Source: Agrocybe praecox
Lineage: Eukaryota; Basidiomycota; Agaricomycetes; Agaricales; Agrocybaceae
Length of the DNA: 64,000 nucleotides
Direction: 5' to 3'
NCBI GenBank assembly: GCA_964017145.1
Contig: OZ024848.1
Coordinates: 3,651,327-3,715,326 of the forward strand
Shown one piece after another: positions 1 to 11,092 of this stretch. Below the pieces are notes generated by a model, which was not told the origin of the DNA, made no database searches, and was given only the letters and a program-made list of their open reading frames with translations. How positions within the stretch are numbered: position 1 is the first letter of the stretch; each line of letters begins with the position of its first letter. A program made the translations under genes and the position numbers.

Positions 1-1340
1 ATTATTCAAATAAAACGGACACTGGTTATGCACTGGTGTCAGGCACTCTCCAGGATATCTTGGACAACGAAGGCGATGTCAATGGACGTGCCTTGGAGGC
101 CATAGACATTCCGCGGTGGAGGGCTGACATGCATACCGACGCGCTTGCCACAGATTTAATAGCATGGGAACATACACGAGGAAGGCCTGGGTCTGGCCAT
201 CTCAGCGAGTTCCCAATCGGGCATATGCGATGTGCAACTGTGAGCACGGAAGGGAGTATGGCTGAGATTGGTATGGTCGGAGACGGCCTCAACGTTTGTG
301 TGGATTGTGTACTCGGAAAGAAACTTATCATCGTCAACACGGGTGATCATGCAGCCAGGGTCGCAGGACGTGATGCTGTCCCTAATGCATCTGGGGATCT
401 AGAGGCCATGGTTTTGCCCGCTGGTTCGAGGATGTGCGTGTTTCGTTTTGATTTTTTTTTTTCTTTCGTTTTTTTGAATTTTGAATTTTCTTGACATCTG
501 AACCAGATTTGTACGGGCCAACACTCTCATAACTATATGCTCAATGTCGTCCGGTATTTCGCACATGAAGTACTTCTATTCAACAGCCACGATGAAGAAC
601 ACGAACTTGTCCCTTATTCATACATTCCTCAAGCCCATGGACGTGATCAATAGTTTGCATACGCCTTCTCGATCACTACTCAGCCAGATTGCTCAGTTTT
701 ACTACCTGGGCTTGGTTGAAAATCTCCTTGACATTACAGGTAAGTTTGCACAATGATAAGTAGCGTTCAAACCAATCAAATTCCTGTAGATCCGGAATCT
801 TTTAATTTGCCAAGATTGGACAGTTTCGAAGGGGCGTTGAACTTGCTCAGCTTGTGCAATGTCGTAATTTTGAGCAATGTTTTGGATGCCAGGACATACA
901 GGGCCCCCAGCCAGAGACTCGAACAAGACGCTACTCCAAAGGAGTATAAGAGAATGCTGCAATATGATCTCAATGCACTGTCACGGCGGGACAGGGAAGT
1001 GGCTTGTTTTGCACGTGGGATTGCATTGCAGCTTTTATTTTGGTTCAATGCAACTTATGCGGTGCGGGATACGAGAACCGACGAAGACGTTCCTGATACT
1101 GGCGCATATCTATTAGCCTGGCAATCCTTTGCAATTATGCGTGGCAGGCGAAGCAATGAAGAGACCGGAATTGTAGGCGTGCCGCACTGTTCTATTGAAC
1201 TTTTGAACAGACAGGTCTTAAATGTTCTTGAACGATATCCACTTGCCCTCACGCTGTTCAATCAAGGACATGCTTCCATAATGGGTACAACTCCTATGGC
1301 GTACGAAGAAGATATGGAGTACTATAAGGTGGAACGCTGA
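1..1340 (+). CDS. JmjC-like protein of the Agaricomycete family, 5'-partial, metal ligands apparently lost
   Basis: The frame is open from base 1, so the start lies outside the window. I model three exons: 1-433, 507-739 and 790-1340 (TGA). The introns of 73 and 50 nt keep phase across both junctions. The first part matches the general layout of fungal JmjC-like cupin proteins: a central stretch ending in GDGLNVCVD and VLGKKLIIVNTG, then LPAGSRIFVRANT, GISHMKYFYSTATMKN and LIHTFLKP. A helical C-terminal half follows, ending DMEYYKVER. At the places where the family has H-x-D, PHAV and GGHFY-type motifs, the metal-binding residues are not visible. Active members would be Fe(II)/2-oxoglutarate oxygenases, so this copy would be inactive or scaffold-like. 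The family match is from memory of motif order, not an alignment. No neighbour informs its role. Confidence 0.5.
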
Positions 1341-1706
1341 GCCATACAGAAGGATTTTTCTAGTAAGTTTGCTAACCCCGCAAAAATAATGAAGTTGTCT
1401 AACCTGGTCTCCTTCATAAAAGAAACGCAGGACTTCCACAGATTGGGATTAACCCCCCTGGACAAAATTTATTACAAAGGCCTTAGCATGCGGATTCATG
1501 GACACAATGGGCAGGAAAATCGTCGACAAGAATAGCTACAACGTGATTAAAGGGACAACCAAAATAACGTAGTGGTGGCTGGCACTTAGGTTCCTTTCTC
1601 TACTCCGCATTTGATTGTATGCATAAAAATACATCGATACAATGAGTCCTAATGTAAGGCCATCTCAACGATAACAAATCAGTAAAGTAAGTTGCATTGC
1701 GATAAG
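1341..1706. other. Intergenic, nothing recognised
   Basis: Downstream of the JmjC-like gene. AT-rich, with no long reading frame, RNA gene or repeat that I can identify. Confidence 0.5.
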
Positions 1707-2500
1707 GTAAGTCATCAAATATATGATCATGAAAAAAAATCATACTACGAGTACTGTCTGTGCTGTCAACGGTAAGCACTTCTCAGCTCGGCGTATTTCG
1801 AATACTTTCGCTGATTCAGCCATCCAGCTCTCCAACGATGGCGACGCGAATGCGCACAGGCAATTGTGATTCACCTAACTTCGGTAAACCGATTCTAGAA
1901 CACTATTTGTGTGCTTCACAAGACTGTGGTAAGTAAAATGATGTTTCTGTCACTCACAGGAAGCGCAGACTCACCTTTGTCACCCAGTGTCGTCGTGCTC
2001 GAACGCACCATGCATTGATTCAACCTACGGTGAGTGATTTTTGTGTATGATGGACGGATGGTACTGAACTGCTGGGTTTTAGTCGATCTGTATCGCGTTT
2101 TCACGCGACGACTGCAAGAAACAAGAACTGAAAGTGTACATAAGGTAAGTAAATTCAATGACTCGAGACAGGATTTGACTCACCTTCAGCCTTGTTACGC
2201 AGCTACGATGTTCTCAACCAGGCCAAACCCTACACAAACGCGGTAGAAAGGACTCGGTAAGTTGATATCACAGAGGGGTAAGGTCGATGCTGACTTTGTT
2301 ACGTTGTGAAGTGCGCACGAAACGGGTTCGTTTGACAGCGCATCGTCGTGCTCCAACACGCCATACCGTCAGCAGTCGGCCTCAGAGCGAAGGTGAGGTG
2401 CTAGAGGAGATGTAAGACCAACGTTTACGCATGTAAAAGCAGTTGAGCACATTGGCAGCAACGTCGAGCGAAATTGTTGGTCATAATATTTAGTACCAAA
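1707..2500 (+). other. Putative spliced transcript built of micro-exons
   Basis: Consensus donors (GTAAGT, GTAAGC, GTGAGT, GTGAGG) recur about every 110 nt. Each is followed 45-82 nt later by a pyrimidine-AG acceptor, usually with a CTRAY-like branch point just before it. Candidate introns are 1707-1751, 1772-1819 (or 1772-1898), 1929-1987, 2030-2082, 2145-2189, 2257-2338 and 2393-2442. Exons 1899-1928, 1988-2029, 2083-2144, 2190-2256 and 2339-2392 join into a frame of exactly 85 codons without a stop. It runs 16 more codons into the next exon before a TAG. I do not recognise the peptide, and no start codon is assigned. It could be a small gene with very short exons, the 5' part of a gene continuing into the Pro-rich block at 2.7 kb, or chance in a decayed gene. 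Confidence 0.35.
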
Positions 2501-2652
2501 GGTTGATGTAAAAGCACTAGACAGACGTTGAAGCAAGGGGCTAGAGGAAATGTAAGACCAACGTTTGTGCATGTTAAAGTACCAGACAGAACGTTGAGCG
2601 CATTGGCGGCAACGTCGAGCCAATTAATTCGTCGGTCATAATTTCTAGTACC
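2398..2652. repeat. Imperfect tandem duplication, about 130 bp
   Basis: The stretch from about 2398 to 2500 (CTAGAGGAGATGTAAGACCA onward to a TAGTACC end) is repeated at about 2530-2652 with the same order of motifs: GTAAGACCAACGTTT, GCATGT, TTGAGC, CATTGGC, AACGTCGAGC and GGTCATAAT. It lies across the last putative intron of the upstream transcript, so the duplicated unit includes splice-like signals. Confidence 0.7.
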
Positions 2653-2689
2653 TAAGGCGTCACGGCGACGACGAGCGTCAGTGTTTAGA

Positions 2690-3640
2690 AAGCTGCCACC
2701 GACATCAGCTGCAGCAGCTTCTGCCAGACTACAACCACCTGAATTCTCAACACCACCGTTAACCACCAGTAGCCTCTCACCACCTCCATCAGTACGATCA
2801 CCACAACAAGCAGCAGTACCAGCAGCGCCTCAGAAAAGAAACAGCAGCACATTCTCCCTCCTCTTCCTCTTCCACTACAACCACCATCACTTCCTCCTTC
2901 TCCTTCTCAGCAGCACCCTCCTCAGGAAGGAACCAGCAGGAAGCTTTACTCCTATACCTCAGAAAAAAATAAAACAGCAGAACCTTCTCCCTTCTCCACC
3001 ATCACTTCTTCTGCAACAGCAGCAGCACTTCCTCCTCCTCCTCCTCCATCACCACCACCACCACCACCACTACCACCACCACCACCAACAGCAGGAGCAT
3101 CTCCTCATCCACCAGCACCAGCACCAGCACCACCAACACCAGTAACTTGCCCTCTTCCTCCTCCTCCATCAGCACCAGCAGCACCAGCAGGAGTACCTTC
3201 TCCTCCTCCTCCTCCTCCTCCTTCTCCACCAGCACTAGCAGTACCTCTCTCTCTTCTTCCTCTTCCTCCTCCATCAGCACCAGCACCAACAGCAGGAGTA
3301 CCTTCTCCTTCTCCTCCTTCTCCACCAGCACCAGCAGTACCTCTCCCTCCTCCTCCTCCTCCTCCACCACTACCACCACCAGCACACCTCCAGCACCTCT
3401 CCACCCTCCTCTACCACCAGCACCAGCATCAACAACACCAACAGCAGGAGTACCTCCTTGTGCTCCTTCTCCACCAGCATCAGCACACCTTTACTACCAA
3501 CACCAGCAGCACTTTCCCCCCTTCCTCCTCCTCCATCAGCACCAGCACCAGCACCTCTCTCCTCTGCACCATCACCACCATCATCACCTACAACAGCAGC
3601 ATTAGCACCATCAGGACCAACGAACGATGGCAGAAACTCG
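2690..3640. repeat. CAC/CTC/CAG low-complexity minisatellite block
   Basis: The stretch is almost entirely CAC, CTC, CCT, CAG and AGCAC trinucleotides on the plus strand. It includes imperfect tandem units of about 100 bp (CCATCAGCACCAGCAC ... AGGAGTACCTTCTCCT). All three plus frames and several minus frames stay open here only because the composition lacks stops. One frame reads Pro/Ala-rich, one Ser/Thr-rich, one His/Gln/Leu-rich. The entry frame at 2681 (KLPPTSAAAASARLQPP) is the least degenerate and could be the C-terminus of the micro-exon transcript. The proline frame changes register several times, which argues against one conserved protein. Confidence 0.75.
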
Positions 3641-3882
3641 CCTATACTACGACCGAAGGACCGTCACGTATAGCGGATTCCTTCTCACCGTGGCGTTCGA
3701 CTACGTCGTACCAGCTCTAAGAGGGTTTCAGGAGTGATGCGCAGCAGAGGGCGTCTATTTTGGTCTGGAAAGTTATTGTTTTGTTATACGGTGCGTAATT
3801 CGATTTCAACTGTTTGGTTATTTTTGTTCAACGGTTTTGGTTGCGTTACAGCGATGCATATGCTGCCTCCGTGGCACCAGTT

Positions 3883-4803
3883 ACTGTCAAATTTATACAT
3901 GAGTCCCCTATAGTTACCAGATAAGCCTTATGCATCCGGGGCCTTAACTACCTGATTGCCTGTTTCATGTATCAGGGTGACCGACTAGTGATTAGAGGGG
4001 TGAAGTCATGTGATAATCATGTGATCTGGTGCACAGCCACCAAAAATCAAAGTTGTAGAGAAAAATTCAGGGATCATGCTAAATATTTTTTATTACATAA
4101 CCATCAACGGTTCAGCCACAAAACGCGAAATACTTTTTGAACCTTTTGTATAAATCAAAATAAAAGATTAAAATATTCGTAGTGAGCTGAAAAAAAATCG
4201 TAAAATCATCAAAAAATGTGTACTATACTATATTAGGCTTGACCTACCTATTTAGGCAAATTGTTCTAAAAATAGTTCCGGACTATAAATAAATATATTA
4301 CCTACACAATATATAAAATTTCCAAAAATAGAATTTTGTGCTAAAAATAAACATATTCTAAAAATAGATTGATCTTATTTGGTTATGTTGTATTCCCATC
4401 CATCCATCATGCATGAAAGGCCTTAATCTCAAAATCTCAAAGTCCCAAGTCCTCTTGCCTTATTGGGTTGTTTGGATGTGACATCACTCAAAGGCTTTGT
4501 TTGTTTTGTACCATGCATGCCCCTGCCTGCTGACATCATTATTCATTATTTGTTTGTATTTGAGGCCATATAAACAAATGAGTGGAGCCCAAACATGTAA
4601 ATAGAGGCAAGCAAAAAGTCATGTGCAAGGAATTTGATGCCATCAACAGCAGACACATGACTATCACATGATAAGTCACAAATGGTCACAATAGGCCAGC
4701 CAGAGGGCCTGATACATGAAAATAGGCAATCAGGTAGTTAAGGCCCCGGATGCATAAGGCTTATCTGGCAACTATGGGGAACTCATATATAAATTTGACA
4801 GTA
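3883..4803. mobile_element. MITE-like element with about 95-bp terminal inverted repeats (copy 1)
   Basis: The left end reads CTGTCAAATTTATACATGAG and continues through TAAGCCTTATGCATCCGGGG and CTACCTGATTGCCTG to CATGTATCAGG. The right end is its inverted complement with few mismatches. TA flanks both ends, as expected of a TA target duplication (Tc1/mariner-like by that criterion only). The interior is AT-rich with no credible protein. It holds copies of a TTCTAAAAATAGA motif in one half and a segment around GAGCCCAAACATGTAAATAG in the other, both shared with the element at 24.1 kb. Without coding capacity it would depend on a transposase in trans. Confidence 0.8.
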
Positions 4804-4860
4804 CAGGCTGCGACATCGAAGAATCCAACCCAGTGAACTCTTCTTCGTCTGGGACTTCCG

Positions 4861-5687
4861 ATGGCGATGACGAGCCAATATTTTGAGGTGCTAGCGAAGA
4901 AAGAAGTGCATTTCGGAGAGTTTGTGAGGTATTTTTCCGAATGGAGATATGCAAAGCTGCTTTTGGGGACTTGTGTTTGTTGGTTTTTGTTGGATATTGC
5001 GTGAGTTTTTTTTTTTCCTTTCCATCTTTTCCATCTTTTCCGTCCTTTCCATCCTTTCGCTCCCCTTCCCCCTGTCACTCCCCCTTCACCTCCAAACTAA
5101 CAAACAAATACCAACGCTAGAACGAATGAAAACTAGGTTCTACAGCATCAACCTAAACCAAAACGTTGTCCTTCAATAAATCGGGTACGACGGATCGAGC
5201 GGTACACCTTGGGAGAGGCTATTCAAGGTCTCAACTGGAGGGATCATCATCACCGCTTTGGGATTCGTGCCTGGTGCGTTGATCTTTCTTCCTCATCCTT
5301 CTCTCACTCTCACTAATATCACCCCCCTCTTCTCCCTCCCTCACAGGCTACTGCGTCTCAGTCCTAACAATCGAGTTTCTCGGCCAGAAATGGATCCAAG
5401 TCCAAGGATTCCTCCTCGCCGCCCTCTTCTTGGCCATCCTCGACGGGAGGTTCCACGAGCTGAGCAAGCCGGCGTTCATAGTGTGTTTTTCTTCAATTTT
5501 GGGGCGAATACATTTGTCTCTTTTTTTCTTGCTTTCCAATAGCTGACCTGCCTGTGTTTGTCTATAGAGTTATGTTGTGTTTTATCTAGCTTTCACGTTC
5601 CTATTACCTGAAGTCAAAGGCCGAGATGCTGATCTGCTGTATGCGGAGGAGATTAGGGAGGCAAGGGAGATTGCGGTGAGGGGATGA
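4861..5687 (+). pseudogene. Phosphate permease (PHO84-like, MFS) pseudogene
   Basis: Exon 4861-5000 encodes [17 protein letters not shown]. Exon 5137-5273 continues FYSINLNQNVVLQ, then a TAA at 5177-5179, then IGYDGSSGTPWERLFK. Exon 5347 onward reads VLTIEFLGQKWIQVQGFLLA. These are the second-half signatures of fungal H+/phosphate symporters of the major facilitator superfamily. After SKPAFIVCF the frame shifts near 5495 into FFFNFGANT. The following membrane segments are missing, and the sequence resumes at about 5570 with LLPEVKGRDADLLYAEEIRE and a TGA at 5685. Breaks: no N-terminal half, one nonsense codon, one frameshift and a deletion of roughly 90 residues. The TIR element ends about 60 bp upstream. 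Family assignment is firm and non-function is near certain. Confidence 0.85.
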
Positions 5688-5845
5688 GCGTGTAAATGTT
5701 TGTGGGGTGTGGCGCCAAGGCGAAAAAGAGGAATGCAATGTGAAATGCGAAGGTGTTGATGTGGTGATGAAGAAGAACAAGTTGAATGATAATGGTAATC
5801 GACGACGACAAAGAAATCAAGGGCTATGAAACGGATAAATAAATA

Positions 5846-8620
5846 AATCGTCCGGACTCGGGCTCTGTCCAATGGAATGGCGTGGGCGTGGGCGGGTTAA
5901 GCACTACGAGACCTATCGCTTTTTCCATTCCTGTCGTCGTGAATCGAAATCGGGATCGTGTCGTAGGGCAGTCGCAGGAAAGGGAGAGGATGACGACACC
6001 TTCGTCTGCCGCCGCTCAGCACGTCGTCGCGCCTCCATCACCATCGTCATAGAATGTTGTTGTTGTTCCAGGCGCAGATCCAGGTCCAAATGCAAATGCA
6101 TCGGATGCATGTCGTGCATACTCCGATTCCGCCTCAGATTCCTCAAGTTTCCGTCCAACATGAACGCGAACATGAACGCGACCGGATACCAAGAGGAATG
6201 TCCAACGAGATGCAGGCAAAGATGCAGACGCATTCAATAATGACGCAGATCAAGATACGACATTACTCAAGACAATCGACTCTCTGCTCCTCGGCGTTGG
6301 CGTTGGTAAGTAAAGGCAAAAACAGGCGGAATTCCGGATCCCAAACCCAAGACCCCCCACCACCTCCTTATTCTGCCACCCTTTCTCCTCCCAACCCCAA
6401 CACCAATCCCTCTCTCAACCCCAACAACACCCCCGCCGTCCACGAATCTCATCCTCCGAGCTCAAGCTGCTCGTGTACCTCTATCGGAGAGTCATGTATG
6501 GCGTCGAGAGGCGGTATAGGCGGCGTTTGATGGGTAGGCGGCGTGGGATGGGCGTGGGCATGGCTATGGGTTCCGGGCGCACCGTTGCTGTTGGTGCTGC
6601 ATGCTACGCGACCTATTGCCATTTCTGTCGTCGCGAATCGGAGGGAGAGGGTGACGAAGGAGAGGGAGTGGATGTCGACGTGTTTGTCCGCTGCTGCCGG
6701 TCAGCACGTCTTGCCTCCATCGCCATCGCCATCGACTGTTGTTGTCCCAGGGGCACATGCGCATGCGCAGGTCCAAGTGCAGATACCCATACCAAATCTC
6801 TGGATCACCACCAATATCAACGAGATGTAAATGCAGATGCGATCCTGACAAGTTGGCCCTGCTTGCGTGAACCTCCAAGTAGACTTCGTTTTGATTTCGA
6901 CCTGTCTGCGGTCGTCCCTGTCCCTGTCCCTGTGCCTTCTCCCTCATCCTCATCCTCTCATCCCACCTCCTCGCCCCTCCTCGCCCGCACCCACAAACAC
7001 ACCGACCACCACCACCACACCCACAAAGTCCTCAAGCCACCGAACGAGCAGCAGCAGCAGGAAACCCACGCACGCTCTGCCTTCCTCTTCTGCCTCCTCG
7101 CATGCGCACGCATATCCCCAGACTCAAGTAGCACACGCGCAGGGGCAGAAGAACGTCATCCCGTTCCCGAGAAGTTGCCCGGGGAGTGATTCGGAGTTGG
7201 ATGGGGGTTCTTCGTCTTGTTTCTCCTCCTCCTCGTCTACCTCCACTTCAGCAACATCCATCTCCTCATTGTACAAATCCCCATCATCGTACAAGTCCAC
7301 CCATGCACTAACACAAACACACGCCCTCCGCTCAAGTCACCCACTCGCGAAGAACAAGTCGTTGCTCCTCACGCAAGCTCAGGCTGGTATCCCCACCAAT
7401 CCCGACCCATCAGCATCGACACAGAGGCGTGTGATGAAGGGCTCGGTCCAATTGCTTGATAGTACTAGTAGTTTGAGCAAGTTGAACGCTACGAGGCCTG
7501 TTGCTATCCCTATTCCCGTCGTCGCGAATCAGAATCAGGATCGTGTTGGTGGGCAATCGCAGGAGAGGGAGAGGATGACGCAGTCGCAAGAGCGGACGGT
7601 GCAGGAGTGGAAGAAGATCATCCTGATGCCAACGCGAACACCTTTGTCCGCTGCTGCTGCTAAGCACATCTTGCCTCCATCGACTGCTGTTGTCCTAGGG
7701 GCGTAGGCGCAGATCCAGGTCCAAATGGATGCATGTCGTGCAGACTCTGCCTCCACCACTCAAGAACCGTTCCAGCTCCTCACAGATGTGGATGCGGACA
7801 AGGACGCGGATGTCAAGAGAAACCCCTAACGAGACGCAGACGAAGATACGAAGTCTAAAGACACGATATTGCTCAAGACAATCGACTCTCTACTCGATCG
7901 CCTTGGCTTTGGCGTAGGGAAACAAAAGCAGGAGGAATCACAAGCCCAAGAACCCCTCCATACTCCCTCCTACCGCCTCCTTATTCCGCCACCGTTTCTC
8001 AGCATCATCTGAATTCCCCTCCTCCTCCTCCTCCTCCTCCTCCTCCTCCGATTTTGTCGTCACCTCCTCGTCTAGCTACGCACACAGACGACGACAGAGA
8101 CGACCTCATCCTACCCGAGAAAAAATCATCGTCTCTGACCCCCGTACTGGTAGACGAAAGGATCGAGATCATCGTTCCTAAACCCGTCAGAGGCTCTTCG
8201 TCGTTGACCTCTACTTCTCAGTCCCACTCTCCCTCTCAGTCCCAGTTCCAGTCCCACTAGCAGCAGCGACACACCCAACCCCAACCACGACATCCACGAA
8301 TCTCATTCTCCGAGCTCAAGCCACTCGTATACCTTTATCGCACGGTCATGTATGGCATGGAGAGGCGGTATAGGTGGGATGTGATGGATAGGCGTGGCAT
8401 GGTGATGGGTGGAAATGGGAATGAGAACGGAAAGGAAAAGAACGCGAATGGGTCTGGCGGCTTTGCGAGGTTCCCATTGGTCGAGGTCGAGTCCGAAGGA
8501 GAAGGCACAGAGGAAATACACATATAGCACCATCCAAGCCGAGCAAGCCGCCCGGCTAGACGTGCAAGATCTGTTGCTTGTGATTCGCCTCTGGGGGGTT
8601 CTGAAGGCGCAGGAGTGAAT
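5846..8620 (+). pseudogene. Low-complexity Ser/Pro/Gln-rich repeat family, copy 0
   Basis: This copy is recognisable by modules shared with four others. Module alpha holds DSGSVQWNGNG, ATRPVAIPIPVVAN, GQSQERERM and PLSAAAAQHVLPP. Module beta holds LLKTIDSLLLGVG, LATPHRD and VPKPIRSGS-type text. Module gamma holds SELKLLVYLYRRVMYGVERR and NGSGGFARFPLVEVE. Here alpha occurs near 5846-6130, 6590-6830 and 7330-7740, beta near 6270-6440 and 7850-8260, and gamma near 6455-6560 and 8290-8540. The modules lie in different frames with stops between them, so no single protein can be read. I do not recognise the family. It may be a decayed gene or a multi-exon gene whose junctions I cannot fix. Confidence 0.4.
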
Positions 8621-11092
8621 GAGCGGGAGCTGGAAGTTCGATTTCGGTTTGAGGGGGAGGGGGAGGGTGTACAGAGGAGGAGGGAGAGGAAGAAGAGGAT
8701 GGACCAGAGACAGGAAGAGGAGGAAGAGAAGATTTCGTTAAGCATGTTCGGAATCAAGCTCAAGATTCGAGTGGGAAGGAGGAGGAGGAGAGGAGGCCGA
8801 TGAGGGCTTTGCCTGAGCCTTCGAAGGCTCCTAAATCCAAATCGACGTCCGTTACGCAGCAGCAACAACAGCAGCAGCGCCCTTTCCTCCCTCCGTCGTA
8901 CATTATCGCGTTTCTGACGATGAGGCATCGGATGAGCCCGCCTAGGCTCTCATCTTCTTATTCTTTTGCTTATTCTTCTTCCTCCCCTTCTTCCTTTCAT
9001 TCCGGCTCCGGCTTTGGCTCAGGGAGGAAGAGCAAGTTGGGGGGGGGGGGGTGCGTGGGTCGCTGATATGGATGAGAAGGAGAAGCGCGAGAGGTGGAGG
9101 AAGAGTTCGATTATTTTGCTGGATTGGAGTATTGAATTGAACGTTGGGAGGTGTTTCGTTTCGTTTCTTTTCTTTTCTTTTCTTTATTCGGGAGTACTTT
9201 GTGCATGACTTTGTCTGATATGATATTATATGATGATAGGCTCCATCCGACGATCATTATACAACGACCCTTTCAGAATCGCAACGCGGACTAGAACTCG
9301 AAGCTTGAAGTCTTCCAATTTTATTATTGCTAGCACCAGCACCAGCACTTTAATCTCGTACGACGCCTCCTTTCGTCCTCCACCTTGATCGGTATTGGAT
9401 GGACGATACGAGTAGATGCGTCGTCGAATTTTTTTTTTTTTTCGATTGGATCGAACGAATTTGTTGTGTTGCGCTGTGCTACCTGCCTGCCTTGCATCTC
9501 TCATCTCTGATGTTCGAGGTTTGATGGCCAGTTTTTTCCCCTTTCCCTTTCCGTTTTCTTTCCTTATGTGTCTATCACACATCAGTGGCTTCTTGAGTCG
9601 GTTCGTTTGTTCTTTTTTGGGTTGACACAGATGTTCGTGTCGGTCGGATTGGTCATCACATCTCGTTTCGTTGGTCTTCTTTCTTGTCGGTTTTTCTTTT
9701 CCTTCGTATCTTTCTGGGTTTTTTCGTCTCTTCTTATCTTCTTATCTTCTCTTATCTCGTTTGTGTCTCCTTGCCTTCGCTTTCTCGTCACCATCATCAT
9801 CTTGTTATCCATCTATCCGTTTGTTATCCCCATTCTTTTTCAGTCCCTTCTTTCCTGTAAACAAGACCTATACATACACACACATAAATACTGTCTTTTA
9901 ACTATGTCCCATCTTGCGTCCTCTCCTCCACGAACCTCCTTGGATGGATTCTCGAATGAAGACCCGAGTCCGACTCGAGTCGACTCGAGTAGTTGGATCG
10001 ATGGGCTTTTCTCATCACTACCTCACCTCGTCATCCATCATTACTATCACGATCAGGACCTACGCTACGCTACACCCACGTCTCGACGACACTGCCCACT
10101 GCCCGCACGCGCCTTTTAGCTCGACGTATCCTATTCACGACTTTACCGGTATACCCCCCACACGGCCTTGGCCTTGGTCCCTTCTGCATACAAATGTATA
10201 TAAGCGGGAGAGTAGGAGTAGCGCATACAGTCCAGTCCAGTGCGGGACTTCCACACATTGTCCTCCTGCCAGCCTACTGAGAACGGAGCTTTGCGCTGCT
10301 GTTCTTGCTTTTCCTGTTGCTGCCTACGTACAAGTACGAACCATTCTAATGATCACGAATCGACGTCGATCCGTTTTATGACACACACCGACTACGTATA
10401 CCAGAATCTCATACCTTAAATCAATTCATCATTAGTTCGTTTACTTATATTTGATCGTAGCATGAAGACCGGGCATAGCATAGTACTGCAGCATTGACAT
10501 TGACCCAGCTCTCGTTTGTCCGAGGCGAAAGTGAAAGTTCTGTTCTTCACTGTGCCGACGACTCGAGCTTCTCTGTATCTCTGTCTCTCAGTTTTATGTC
10601 AGCTGTACCCTCAATCAGTTGATAACTTTCAAATGATTGCTTGGAGACTGGGCATGTGGGAGACGAGACTGAAGCACAGGAGGGAGGAATAGCGACCACC
10701 GTGCTTCTTGATTGCTGGATCAGAACGACACTTTCAAACACACGTACATCCGGTGCGTCTTCTCTTCCTTTATTCTTTCACCTGCCGCGTTCTAGGTATA
10801 TGAGGGCCGTAATGCAGGACGCAGGGAAGTAGCGAGCTAGGAAGCAGAACGAAGAGGAGGAGAGCGAAGCAGACGAGAAGGAAACTTGTTGGACTCGCAT
10901 GAAGAACATTAAACTAGCGTATCGAAATCTTGCAGATTATATACGAAGATGTGTTGGCATTGGTGCGATTAAATATACATGATTGCAACATAAGGACCGT
11001 GGACGACGCCGGAGCAAGGAAGGTACTGTGGGTAATACAGAATCAGAGAAAATTAGGTTATGGCTGAGGGTATATCCAATAGCGTATATATT
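8621..11092. other. Tail of unit 0 and 3' flank of membrane gene copy A
   Basis: Holds a Glu/Arg-rich purine tract (8640-8800) and a coding-looking stretch ending LLDWSIELNVGR at about 9150. That stretch is followed by a donor-like site and a TGATAG acceptor near 9240, shared with copies A and C. Further on are T-rich runs, GAGTCGACTCGAGTAG near 9970 and the block at 10440-10590 shared with 53630-53760. From about 10901 the 3' flank of the next membrane gene begins. No convincing gene. Confidence 0.5.
9039..9051 (+). repeat. Homopolymer of 13 G
   Basis: An uninterrupted run of 13 G inside the tail of unit 0. It breaks a Gly/Ser-rich frame and is a likely site of replication slippage or sequencing length error. 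Confidence 0.9.

Noticed and set aside
2681..3605. His/Gln-, Ser/Thr- and Glu/Val-rich frames in the CAC/CTC block
   Set aside because: All frames are open at once because of composition, and no frame keeps one register of conserved text.
5872..6240. Cys/Arg-rich frame of 122 codons in copy 0
   Set aside because: Alternative frame of the alpha module. The Ser/Pro/Gln frame is the one conserved between copies.
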